From the NCBI GenBank assembly GCA_937919075.1, contig CALFOF010000300.1, positions 1 to 12,682 of the forward strand: a stretch of DNA of 12,682 nt, written 5' to 3'. This stretch comes from an uncultured Cyanobium sp. Lineage in GTDB: Bacteria > Cyanobacteriota > Cyanobacteriia > PCC-6307 > Cyanobiaceae. Position 1 is the first letter of the stretch. Every line of letters starts with the position of its first letter. A program made the translations under genes and the position numbers. Below the pieces are notes generated by a model that saw nothing but the letters and a program-made list of their open reading frames with translations, was not told the DNA's origin and did no database searches. This document shows positions 6,077-12,682 of the stretch, piece by piece.

Positions 6077-7324
6077 ATGTTCTCGACGCGGCGGCCGCAA
6101 CGGCGATCGCCGCTGCACGAGGTCGATCTGGTGCTGTGGGGCATTCCCCTGGCCATGACCTTCGTGGCCGGCATCCTGATCGCCAGCACCCAGCGTCAGG
6201 CTGAATTTGCCGACTGGTATCAGCACTGGATCACCGGTGGGGTGGGCCTGGTGCTGGCAGCCCTGCTGGCACGCGTGCCGCTGGAGCGGCTCAAAGGGCT
6301 GCTGCTGCCCATCTACGGGCTCACGGTGGTGAGTCTCATCAGTGTGCGCTTGGTGGGCACCTACGCCCTCGGTGCGCAGCGCTGGATCAACATCGCCGGC
6401 TTCCATGTGCAGCCGTCGGAGTTCGCCAAGCTCGGCGCGATCCTGCTGCTTGCCGGCGTGCTGTCGCGCTACCCGATCGAGCGGCCGGTGGATCTGATCC
6501 GGCCCACCGGGGTGTTCCTGATCCCCTGGACCCTGGTGTTTCTGGAACCCAACCTGGGCACCTCGCTGGTGTTCGCCGCCGTGCTGGTGGTGATGATGTT
6601 CTGGGCCGGCATGCCACTGGGCTGGGTGGTGCTGCTGCTTTCGCCCCTGGTGGCAGCGATCCTGGCAGGCACCCTCCCACCGGCGCTCGGGATCTGGGTG
6701 CCGCTGATGGGCTTGATCGCCTACCGCTCGCTGCCATGGCGCTGGATCGGCATGGCGGTCACCCTGGCGGTGCAGGGTATGTTCGCCGCCATCACCCCTT
6801 ACCTCTGGATGCACGGGCTGAAGGCCTACCAACGCGACCGGCTGGTCCTGTTTCTCGACCCATCCAAGGATCCGCTCGGCGGGGGGTACCACCTGCTGCA
6901 GAGCAAGATCGGCATTGGCTCCGGCGGCCTCTGGGGCACCGGCCTGATGCACGGTCAGCTGACCAAACTGCGGTTCATCCCTGAGCAGCACACCGATTTC
7001 ATCTTCAGTGCCCTGGGCGAGGAGCTCGGCTTCGTGGGAACGATGCTGCTGTTGGTCGGCTTCGGCGTGCTGATGTGGCGCCTGCTGCAGATCGCCGGCA
7101 AGGCCCGCACCGATTTCGAGTCGTTGGTGGTGATTGGAGTGGGCGCCATGGTGCTCTTCCAGGTGGTGGTGAACATCAACATGACCATCGGACTGGGGCC
7201 GGTCACCGGCATCCCGCTGCCTTGGATGAGCTACGGACGTTCCTCCCTGCTGGTGAACTTCCTGGCGCTGGGGCTGTGTGCCTCGGTGAACCGCCACAGC
7301 CGCCATCAGCAGAGCCACTGGTGA
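6077..7324 (+). CDS. rodA: RodA, SEDS-family peptidoglycan glycosyltransferase
   Basis: A 415-residue polytopic membrane protein of the SEDS family, which polymerises lipid II into glycan strands with a class B PBP during cell elongation. About ten hydrophobic spans are visible. Conserved points are GAQRWI (W103), VQPSEFAKL (111-119), DPLGGGYHLLQSKIGIGSGG (265-284), the catalytic region EQHTDFIFSALGEELG with D307, and TGIPLPWMSYGRSS near the C-terminus. RodA rather than FtsW is favoured by overall similarity to cyanobacterial RodA. The loop motif normally PDLGT reads EPNLGTS here (N159), an unusual change in a very conserved position. The start at 6077 follows a strong ribosome binding site. 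The gene lies 32 bp after mrp, and its TGA overlaps the GTG start of the histidine kinase gene as GTGA, so the two proteins are probably translationally coupled. Confidence 0.93.
   Translation: MFSTRRPQRRSPLHEVDLVLWGIPLAMTFVAGILIASTQRQAEFADWYQHWITGGVGLVLAALLARVPLERLKGLLLPIYGLTVVSLISVRLVGTYALGAQRWINIAGFHVQPSEFAKLGAILLLAGVLSRYPIERPVDLIRPTGVFLIPWTLVFLEPNLGTSLVFAAVLVVMMFWAGMPLGWVVLLLSPLVAAILAGTLPPALGIWVPLMGLIAYRSLPWRWIGMAVTLAVQGMFAAITPYLWMHGLKAYQRDRLVLFLDPSKDPLGGGYHLLQSKIGIGSGGLWGTGLMHGQLTKLRFIPEQHTDFIFSALGEELGFVGTMLLLVGFGVLMWRLLQIAGKARTDFESLVVIGVGAMVLFQVVVNINMTIGLGPVTGIPLPWMSYGRSSLLVNFLALGLCASVNRHSRHQQSHW
6103..6110. repeat. HIP1 palindrome GCGATCGC
   Basis: A perfect highly iterated palindrome, extended to cggcgatcgccg (6101-6112), inside the 5' end of rodA. 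HIP1 sites are common in many cyanobacterial genomes, and their role is unsettled. Confidence 0.6.
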
Positions 7325-8733
7325 CCTCCCCGAGCCTGGCGCAGATCAGGCAGCGGCTGGCTGAAGGGGTGCCGACCGGGCGCGCCGACGAGGATGGGGT
7401 GCGCCGGCAGTGGTGGGCCGCCCTGGCCACGCTGCAAAACGACTTTCTGCTCGCGCTGCAGCCGCTGCGCGGGGTGTGGCTGGCCTCGCCCCTACCGGCG
7501 CTCTACGAGCCAGCCCTGCTGCGGCAGCTGCAGGGCTGGGTGTGGACCCCAGCAGCGGTGGGGTCGTTGCTGCAGCCACCGTTGGCCCTGCTGCCGGATC
7601 CGCGCAGCACCGACCCGCCCCCGGCGGAAGGAGAGGCCGCCGCCTTTGAACGCCTGACCTTGCGGGAAGACGATGGCACCGACCCGCTGCTGCTGCTGAT
7701 CACCCCCGACCTACAGGTGGCCATGGCCCTGGAAGGGGAGCCCCAGCGCCGCCGCTTCGTGCTGCGCTTCGATCCCGCCACCCTTTCGGCCGCTCTGCAG
7801 CTGGTGGATCTGCGCCTGCAGGACACCGCTCCGCAAGCGGGGCTGCAATTGCGCAGCGCCCTGCAGCGACTGGGCCAGCTGCGCAGCGATGAAGACATGG
7901 CTCTGCGCTTCTGGCCGCGGCTGGGGGAACAGCTGGCCGCCATGGCACCGAGCGTCACGCTGCAGCCGCTGGTGCGCCCGGGTGCCAGCAACGACCATCA
8001 CGCCGAACTCTCAAGCGAGCTGGCCTTGCTGGAAGCCCTCACCCATGAGGTGCGCACGCCGCTGGCCACGATCCGCACCCTGATCCGCTCCCTGCTGCGG
8101 CGCCGCGACCTGCCCGCCGTGGTGGAACAGCGGCTGCAACAGATCGACAGCGAATGCAGCGAGCAGATCGACCGCTTCGGTCTGATCTTTCATGCCGCCG
8201 AACTGCAGCGCCAACCACGCCAGCAGCAACAGCTCGCCCGCACCGATCTGGCGGCGCTGCTGCACCAGCTGGCCGGGCTGTGGCAGCGGCAACTGGAACG
8301 GCGGAACCTGACACTGCGACTGGAGGTGGCCGAAGCGATGCCGCCGGTGCTCAGCGATCCCAGCCGGCTGGAAACCATGCTCGGCGGCCTGATCGACCGC
8401 TTCAGCCGCAGCCTGCCGTCGGGCACCACCGTATGGGTGCGGCTGCAACCGGCGGGATCACGGCTGAAATTGCAGCTGAGCAGCGATGAGCCCGGCGGCG
8501 GCCGCGACCCTGATGGGGGAAAGAGCTGGGGGCGGGGCTCCACCGCCACCGTCGGGCCGGTGCTGCGCTGGGATCCGCTCACCGGCAGCCTGCAGCTGAG
8601 CCGTCAGGCCACCCAGGACCTCTTCCGCAGCCTGGGGGGCCGGTTGACGGAACGCTCCGGCAGCGGCCTGACCGTGTTCTTCCCCCTGGCCAACCAGGCG
8701 CCGGCCACCCCCTCACCGCGCGAACCCGCCTGA
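7321..8733 (+). CDS. Atypical soluble sensor histidine kinase
   Basis: A 470-residue protein without membrane spans. Residues 1-225 are an unrecognised sensor region; 121-165 (DPLLLLITPD onward) looks faintly like a DICT-type sensory fold, but that is a guess. The DHp domain is clear: EALTHEVRTPLATIRTLIRS gives phospho-acceptor H242, with a second helix to about residue 295. The catalytic ATPase domain (about 305-457) is recognisable but degenerate. The N-box DPSRLETMLGGLIDRFSRS has G356 and R360 where asparagines are expected, the G1 box reads DEPGGG rather than DxGxG, and the G2 box reads GSLQL. Autokinase activity is therefore doubtful. The GTG start at 7321 overlaps the rodA stop as GTGA, and the same frame extends upstream only as a shadow inside rodA. 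No response regulator gene lies nearby. The name NblS or SasA is not justified. Confidence 0.8.
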   Translation: MTSPSLAQIRQRLAEGVPTGRADEDGVRRQWWAALATLQNDFLLALQPLRGVWLASPLPALYEPALLRQLQGWVWTPAAVGSLLQPPLALLPDPRSTDPPPAEGEAAAFERLTLREDDGTDPLLLLITPDLQVAMALEGEPQRRRFVLRFDPATLSAALQLVDLRLQDTAPQAGLQLRSALQRLGQLRSDEDMALRFWPRLGEQLAAMAPSVTLQPLVRPGASNDHHAELSSELALLEALTHEVRTPLATIRTLIRSLLRRRDLPAVVEQRLQQIDSECSEQIDRFGLIFHAAELQRQPRQQQQLARTDLAALLHQLAGLWQRQLERRNLTLRLEVAEAMPPVLSDPSRLETMLGGLIDRFSRSLPSGTTVWVRLQPAGSRLKLQLSSDEPGGGRDPDGGKSWGRGSTATVGPVLRWDPLTGSLQLSRQATQDLFRSLGGRLTERSGSGLTVFFPLANQAPATPSPREPA

Positions 8734-8870
8734 CTTTGTTGACGGGTGTGAAGACCAGGCACCGAGAGGCGACCTGGCCGAAATGACAGTGCTAGTTTCC
8801 AGCCGAAATGGTCGGCGGATGGTTTCTGAGACCCCCTCAGAGCCCTGCAGACTCCCCTCCCCCCACAGCC
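8734..8870 (+). promoter_or_regulatory. psaD upstream region: promoter and leader
   Basis: A 137-bp gap between the kinase stop and psaD. A -35-like TTGACG is at 8739-8744, without a good -10 at the right distance. An extended -10-like TGCTAGTTT at 8790-8798 is the better but still weak candidate and would start transcription near 8805, leaving a leader of about 65 bases. The 9-base direct repeat GCCGAAATG occurs at 8777-8785 and 8802-8810, 25 bases apart, bracketing that -10. I see no convincing HLR1 (RpaB) site, and no Shine-Dalgarno precedes the psaD ATG. Confidence 0.4.
8821..8844 (+). other. Stem-loop in the psaD leader
   Basis: TCTGAG (8825-8830) pairs perfectly with CTCAGA (8836-8841) around the loop ACCCC. 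Outer pairs (8821-8822 with 8843-8844, plus a G-T pair) extend it to about nine pairs with one bulged base. It falls after the candidate transcription start and 26 bases before the psaD ATG, with no T tract, so it looks like a leader structure rather than a terminator. Confidence 0.45.
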
Positions 8871-9302
8871 ATGACAGCAACGGCGCTGAGCGGTCAACTT
8901 CCCAAGTACATCGGCAGCACCGGCGGTCTGCTCAACTCGGCTGAAACTGAGGAGAAGTACGCCATCACCTGGACGAGCTCGAAATCCCAGCCCTTCGAGC
9001 TGCCCACCGGTGGCGCCGCCGAGATGAACGAAGGCGAAAACATCATGTATTTCGCCCGCAAGGAACAGTGCCTCGCCCTCGGCACTCAATTGCGCACCAA
9101 GTTCAAACCCAGGATCGAGGATTACAAGGTCTACCGCATCTTCCCCGGCGGCGATACTGAGTATCTGCACCCCAAAGATGGTGTGTTTCCCGAGAAGGTC
9201 AATGAAGGCCGTCCGATGGTGAACCACAACCCCCGCCGCATCGGCCAGAACCCCGATCCTTCTTCGGTCAAGTTTTCGGGTCGCAACACCTTCGACAGCT
9301 GA
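8871..9302 (+). CDS. psaD: Photosystem I reaction centre subunit II
   Basis: PsaD is the stromal/cytoplasmic-side subunit that docks ferredoxin on photosystem I and stabilises PsaC. The 143-residue product is the normal size for cyanobacteria, has no membrane span, and carries the family's conserved blocks: [20 protein letters not shown] near the N-terminus, [20 protein letters not shown] (58-77), [36 protein letters not shown], and the tail [20 protein letters not shown]. The ATG at 8871 starts the protein at [15 protein letters not shown] as in relatives; the frame extends upstream to 8808 but that part is leader sequence. It is probably transcribed on its own from the 137-bp upstream region, and a strong intrinsic terminator follows 47 bp after the stop. 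Confidence 0.98.
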   Translation: MTATALSGQLPKYIGSTGGLLNSAETEEKYAITWTSSKSQPFELPTGGAAEMNEGENIMYFARKEQCLALGTQLRTKFKPRIEDYKVYRIFPGGDTEYLHPKDGVFPEKVNEGRPMVNHNPRRIGQNPDPSSVKFSGRNTFDS

Positions 9303-9348
9303 ACTTTGCCCCTGCGGCAATTCCTCGCACAAGCAACACTTAGAAAGG

Positions 9349-9373
9349 CGGGGCCGGTGGCCCCGTTTTTTTT
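9349..9373 (+). terminator. Intrinsic terminator after psaD
   Basis: A seven-base-pair GC stem (9349-9355 with 9359-9365, CGGGGCC/GGCCCCG) with the three-base loop GGT is followed at once by eight T residues (9366-9373). It is a textbook rho-independent terminator for psaD. Its T tract ends only 17 bases before the trpE ATG. Confidence 0.92.
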
Positions 9374-9390
9374 GCCCGGCCGTAGGCCCG

Positions 9391-10914
9391 ATGCCCTTCC
9401 CCGATCGCGACGCCTTTCTTGCTCAGGCCAGCTCCGGCCACACCTTCCTCCCCCTGTGGGAGCGCTGGCCTGCCGACCTCGAAACACCTCTCACCACCTG
9501 GTTGAAGGTGGGCACCACCAGCAGCCACGGGGTGCTGCTGGAGTCGGTCGAGGGCGGCGAGCGGGTGGGGCGGTGGAGCTTCGTGGCCACCGATCCGCTC
9601 TGGACGCTCACGGTGCGTGGCGCCAGCGCCGAGCGCCTCTGGCGTGATGGGCGCCGCGAGCCGCTGGAAGGCAACCCCTTCGAGCTGTTACGCGACGGTC
9701 TGGCCGGCCTGCGCACCAGTCCGATCCCCGGCCTGCCGCCGGTGGGGCAGCTGTTCGGCTTCTGGGGCTACGAGCTGATTCGCTGGATTGAGCCCAGCGT
9801 GCCGGTGCATCCCTGTGATCCGCACGGCCCACCTGATGGCTGCTGGATGCTGGCCGACAACCTGCTGGTGTTCGATCAGGTCAAGCGACAGATCACGGCT
9901 GTGGCCTACGCCGACCTCAGCCAGGGGGCTGACCCCGAACAGGTCTATGCGGCAGCTGTGGAGCGCATTTCGGCATTGGAAGCCCGCATGCATGCCCCTC
10001 TGCCCAGCAGCGTCACGCCGCTGCGCTGGCAGCCTGAGCCCACCGGGACGCTCCCTACCACCAGCAACCGCAGCCGCGAGGATTTCGAATCCGCGGTACG
10101 AGCCTCCCGCGAACACATCGCCGCCGGCGACGTGTTCCAGCTGGTGCTCAGCCAGCGCCTGGAAACCCGCATGCACCGCGATCCGTTCGACATCTACCGA
10201 AGCCTGCGGATGGTGAACCCCTCCCCTTACATGGCCTTCTTCAACTTCGGCGGCTGGCACCTGATCGGCTCCAGCCCCGAGGTGATGGTGAAGGCCGAGC
10301 CGATGGCGACAGGGGTGAAGGCGTCGCTGCGGCCGATCGCCGGCACACGCCCCCGCGGCGCCGATGAACACGAAGACCAGCAGCTCGAACGCGACCTGCT
10401 GGCCGATCCCAAGGAGCGCGCCGAGCATGTGATGCTCGTGGACTTGGGTCGCAACGACCTCGGCCGGGTCTGTGCGCCCGGCAGCGTCAAGGTCACGGAG
10501 CTGATGGTGATCGAGCGGTATTCCCATGTGATGCACATCGTCAGCCAGGTGGAGGGGGTGCTGGCCGCCGGCAAGGACATCTGGGACCTGCTCAAGGCCT
10601 CTTTTCCCGCCGGCACCGTGAGTGGCGCGCCCAAGATCAGGGCGATGCAGCTGATTCATGCGCTCGAACCCGATGCCCGGGGCCCTTACTCCGGGGTCTA
10701 TGGCGCCATGGACCTGAGCGGCGCACTCAACACCGCGATCACCATCCGCACGATGGTGGTGCTGCCCCACCCGGACGGGGGCTGGCGGGTGCAGGTGCAG
10801 GCGGGAGCCGGCCTGGTGGCAGATTCCCAGCCGGCCAGTGAATACGAGGAAACCTTGAACAAAGCGCGCGGCCTGCTCAAGGCGCTGGCCTGCCTCAGCG
10901 AGGAACGTCCATGA
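9391..10914 (+). CDS. trpE: Anthranilate synthase component I
   Basis: TrpE turns chorismate and ammonia (from the TrpG glutaminase) into anthranilate, the first step of tryptophan synthesis. The 507-residue protein has the full N-terminal regulatory and C-terminal chorismate-binding halves. LLES (49-52) and NPSPYM (276-281) are the elements that form the tryptophan feedback site in the family. The catalytic half shows SLRPIAGTRPRG (312-323), LVDLGRNDLGRV (349-360), FPAGTVSGAPKIRA (405-418), GPYSGVYG (431-438) and QAGAGLVADSQPASEYEET (470-488). The feedback motif favours TrpE over the aminodeoxychorismate synthase PabB. There is no fused TrpG domain and no trpG in the window. The gene begins 17 bp after the psaD terminator, so its promoter is not obvious. 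The stop codon overlaps the gshA ATG as ATGA. Confidence 0.93.
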   Translation: MPFPDRDAFLAQASSGHTFLPLWERWPADLETPLTTWLKVGTTSSHGVLLESVEGGERVGRWSFVATDPLWTLTVRGASAERLWRDGRREPLEGNPFELLRDGLAGLRTSPIPGLPPVGQLFGFWGYELIRWIEPSVPVHPCDPHGPPDGCWMLADNLLVFDQVKRQITAVAYADLSQGADPEQVYAAAVERISALEARMHAPLPSSVTPLRWQPEPTGTLPTTSNRSREDFESAVRASREHIAAGDVFQLVLSQRLETRMHRDPFDIYRSLRMVNPSPYMAFFNFGGWHLIGSSPEVMVKAEPMATGVKASLRPIAGTRPRGADEHEDQQLERDLLADPKERAEHVMLVDLGRNDLGRVCAPGSVKVTELMVIERYSHVMHIVSQVEGVLAAGKDIWDLLKASFPAGTVSGAPKIRAMQLIHALEPDARGPYSGVYGAMDLSGALNTAITIRTMVVLPHPDGGWRVQVQAGAGLVADSQPASEYEETLNKARGLLKALACLSEERP

Positions 10915-12071
10915 GCACCTCCCTGCTGACCAAGGGGTTTGAGGTGGAGCTGTTCACCGGCCGCGCTGATGGCCGGGTGGTGGGGGTGGCGGCCGAGGCC
11001 GCCGCGGCCCTCAGCGGCTTCGTGACCGAACCGGATCACCGCAACCTCGAATACATCACCGAGCCAGACGCCGATTACGCCCGCCAGCTCGCACTGCTGC
11101 TGGAGCCTCGCCGGCGGCTGCGGCACTGGCTGCAGGGCCGTGGCCTCACCCTGCTGCCAGGCAGCACCTTGAGCCTGGGAGACAGCCATCGTTTCGAGCG
11201 CTCCGACCCGGGCAACTCGTACCACGACTTCATCGCCTCGGCGTACGGCACCCGGGTGGTGACCGCGAGCGTGCACATCAACCTGGGCCTCAAGGCGATG
11301 GAGCCCCTGTTCGCCGCCTGCCGGCTGCTGCGCTGCGAGGCGGCGCTGCTGCTGGCCCTGAGTGCCAGCAGCCCCTTTCTCGACGGTGCCGCCACCGGTG
11401 CCCATTCACAGCGCTGGCTGCAGTTTCCGCTCACCCCCGCGCAGGTGCCCCTGTTTCTCGATCACGGGCACTACATCCGTTGGATGGAGGAGCAGCTGGC
11501 AGCGGGAACGATGCGCAACATCCGCCACCTCTGGACCTCCGTGCGGCCCAACGGCGACGACCGTCCCCACCGGCTCAACCGGGTGGAGATCCGGATCTGC
11601 GATCTGATCAGCGATCCCCGGCTGCTGCTGGCAGTCACCGCCTTCGCCGAGCTGCGCCTGAGTCAACTGCTCGACGACCCCAGCGCCCACGACCCCCTGC
11701 TCGCCAGCCGCCTGAGCCCCGACTCCCTGGCGGAGCTGGCCGATGCCAACGATCAGGCCGCCGCCCGCCAGAGCCTCGACAGCAACCTGCGCGACTGGCG
11801 CAGCGGCGAAACGATCACGGCACGGGCCTGGCTACGGCGGGAGATCGAGGCGATGGGGCCCCTGGCCGAACGCAGCGGCCTTGCCCCATGGTTGCTGCCG
11901 CTGGAAGCGGTGCTGCGGGACGGCAACCAGGCGATCCGCTGGTTGGCGCTGCACCGGCAGGGCGAATCGATCGAGGCGATCCTCAGCCGCGAGGTGGTCT
12001 GGATGGAGGAGCAGGAACGCACGTGGGATCCGGCACTGCTCAACACAGAAGCCCTGCATCCTTTGGGATGA
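10911..12071 (+). CDS. gshA: Glutamate-cysteine ligase, cyanobacterial type
   Basis: GshA joins glutamate and cysteine to gamma-glutamylcysteine, the first and usually limiting step of glutathione synthesis, important for redox balance in oxygenic phototrophs. The 386-residue protein fits the cyanobacterial GshA family. It shows [10 protein letters not shown] at the N-terminus, [13 protein letters not shown] (40-52) around the active site, [20 protein letters not shown] (103-122), [11 protein letters not shown] (184-194), [11 protein letters not shown] (205-215) and [16 protein letters not shown] (221-236). It is soluble, with no signal peptide. The ATG lies within ATGA shared with the trpE stop, and its own stop is shared with a candidate ppc ATG in a second ATGA. 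This arrangement suggests one trpE-gshA-ppc message with coupled translation. No binding site for a redox regulator is seen nearby. Confidence 0.92.
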   Translation: MSTSLLTKGFEVELFTGRADGRVVGVAAEAAAALSGFVTEPDHRNLEYITEPDADYARQLALLLEPRRRLRHWLQGRGLTLLPGSTLSLGDSHRFERSDPGNSYHDFIASAYGTRVVTASVHINLGLKAMEPLFAACRLLRCEAALLLALSASSPFLDGAATGAHSQRWLQFPLTPAQVPLFLDHGHYIRWMEEQLAAGTMRNIRHLWTSVRPNGDDRPHRLNRVEIRICDLISDPRLLLAVTAFAELRLSQLLDDPSAHDPLLASRLSPDSLAELADANDQAAARQSLDSNLRDWRSGETITARAWLRREIEAMGPLAERSGLAPWLLPLEAVLRDGNQAIRWLALHRQGESIEAILSREVVWMEEQERTWDPALLNTEALHPLG

Positions 12072-12682
12072 TCATGGGTGCGTCCTCTGCTGGCTCCGTC
12101 CTCATGCGGCAGTCCCTGTCCGCCCCTGCACCCATGCGCGAAGACGGCGCCATGGAGGCCGGCCTGGCGCAGCCTGCCCCGCGGGTGACCCGGCTGCTCG
12201 GTGAGCGGCTGGAGCTGGTGGAAGACCTCTGGAAAACCGTGCTGCGCAGCGAATGCCCGCCGGAGCAAGCCGAGCGGCTGCTGCGCATGAAGGATCTCAG
12301 TGATCCCGCCAACGCCCTCACCGCCAGCGCCACCAGCTCCGCGATCGTGCAGCTGATCCGGGACATGGACCTGGCGGAGGCGATCGCCGCGGCCCGTGCC
12401 TTCTCCCTGTATTTCCAGCTGGTCAACATCCTTGAGCAGCACATCGAGGAAGACAGCTACCTGGCCAGCCTCCAGGAGGGCACACCCACCCCCAACCCCG
12501 ATCCGTTCGCGCCGCCGCTCGCCAGCCAGACCGATCCGGCCACCTTCCGCGAGCTGTTCTCCCGCCTGCGGGGGCTGAACGTTCCCCCCGCCCAGCTGGA
12601 AAATCTGCTGCGCGAGCTGGACATCCGCCTGGTGTTCACCGCCCACCCCACCGAAATTGTGCGCCACACGGTGCGGCACAAG
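12068..12682 (+). CDS. ppc: Phosphoenolpyruvate carboxylase, N-terminal part (runs off the window)
   Basis: Ppc adds bicarbonate to phosphoenolpyruvate to make oxaloacetate, the main anaplerotic reaction of cyanobacteria. Only the first 205 codons are present of an enzyme of roughly 1,000 residues. Diagnostic segments are [40 protein letters not shown], and the catalytic histidine motif [17 protein letters not shown] with H193 at the right edge. The N-terminus is variable in the family. The ATG at 12068 overlaps the gshA stop as ATGA and is chosen for that coupling; in-frame ATGs at 12074, 12104, 12134 and 12152 are alternatives, the last beginning [13 protein letters not shown] just before the conserved part. 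The frame is open to the last base of the window, so the truncation is only the window edge. Confidence 0.96.
   Translation, partial: MIMGASSAGSVLMRQSLSAPAPMREDGAMEAGLAQPAPRVTRLLGERLELVEDLWKTVLRSECPPEQAERLLRMKDLSDPANALTASATSSAIVQLIRDMDLAEAIAAARAFSLYFQLVNILEQHIEEDSYLASLQEGTPTPNPDPFAPPLASQTDPATFRELFSRLRGLNVPPAQLENLLRELDIRLVFTAHPTEIVRHTVRHK
12380..12387. repeat. HIP1 palindrome GCGATCGC
   Basis: A second perfect HIP1 site, extended to ggcgatcgcc (12379-12388), inside ppc. I found only two copies in the window by eye. Confidence 0.6.

Noticed and set aside
5942..7318. 458-codon minus-strand frame opposite mrp and rodA
   Set aside because: His/Gln/Gly-rich composition mirrors the membrane protein codons of rodA. 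No motif or plausible fold is visible.
8739..8744. TTGACG as the psaD -35 element
   Set aside because: It matches the consensus well, but bases 16-18 further on do not form a -10 (ccgaga region), so I mention it only as a weak candidate.
9688..10770. 360-codon minus-strand frame opposite trpE
   Set aside because: The opposite strand encodes an unmistakable TrpE. The antisense frame is a compositional by-product.
11753..12679. 308-codon minus-strand frame opposite gshA and ppc
   Set aside because: Both plus-strand genes are certain, and the antisense protein has no recognisable features.

Overview
The window is a stretch of core chromosome from a GC-rich unicellular cyanobacterium. The best fit is the Cyanobium / Synechococcus subcluster 5 picocyanobacteria. 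The main pointers are psaD (photosystem I), the cyanobacterial type of glutamate-cysteine ligase, a cytochrome b6f haem-attachment (CCB-type) protein, a cyanobacterial-type Mrp and two HIP1 palindromes (GCGATCGC). Third codon positions are strongly G/C, so every frame is open over long stretches and antisense shadow ORFs are common. I see no rRNA, tRNA, CRISPR, transposase, integrase or phage gene.

Layout. (1) 29-1564 (+): a lipid-A-disaccharide-synthase-related glycosyltransferase and a small unrecognised protein. (2) 1593-2276 (-): a short ribonuclease D, convergent with the small gene and divergent from the next. (3) 2304-3728 (+): a CCB-type membrane protein and an exported amidase_3-like hydrolase, 6 bp apart. 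(4) 3676-4863 (-): hemF, which overlaps the 3' end of the amidase-like gene tail to tail. (5) 4953-8733 (+): mrp, rodA and an atypical soluble histidine kinase, close-packed; rodA and the kinase overlap as GTGA. (6) 8871-9302 (+): psaD, with its own leader and a strong intrinsic terminator. (7) 9391 to the window end (+): trpE, gshA and ppc, joined by two ATGA overlaps; ppc runs off the window.

How the genes fit together. Several serve the photosynthetic apparatus: hemF supplies protoporphyrin precursors for haem and chlorophyll, the CCB-type protein helps attach haem to cytochrome b6, Mrp handles Fe-S clusters, and PsaD docks ferredoxin on photosystem I. RodA and the amidase-like protein act on the cell wall. 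The last three genes link chorismate use (tryptophan), glutathione synthesis and anaplerotic carbon fixation through apparent translational coupling.

I do not see an obvious new multi-gene system. The points most worth a second look are a histidine kinase whose ATP-binding motifs are degenerate, a stem-loop and direct repeat in the psaD upstream region, a lineage-specific-looking hemF N-terminus with an internal duplication, and overlapping or very tight gene junctions. Start codons for RNase D, hemF, mrp and ppc are uncertain and are discussed in their entries.
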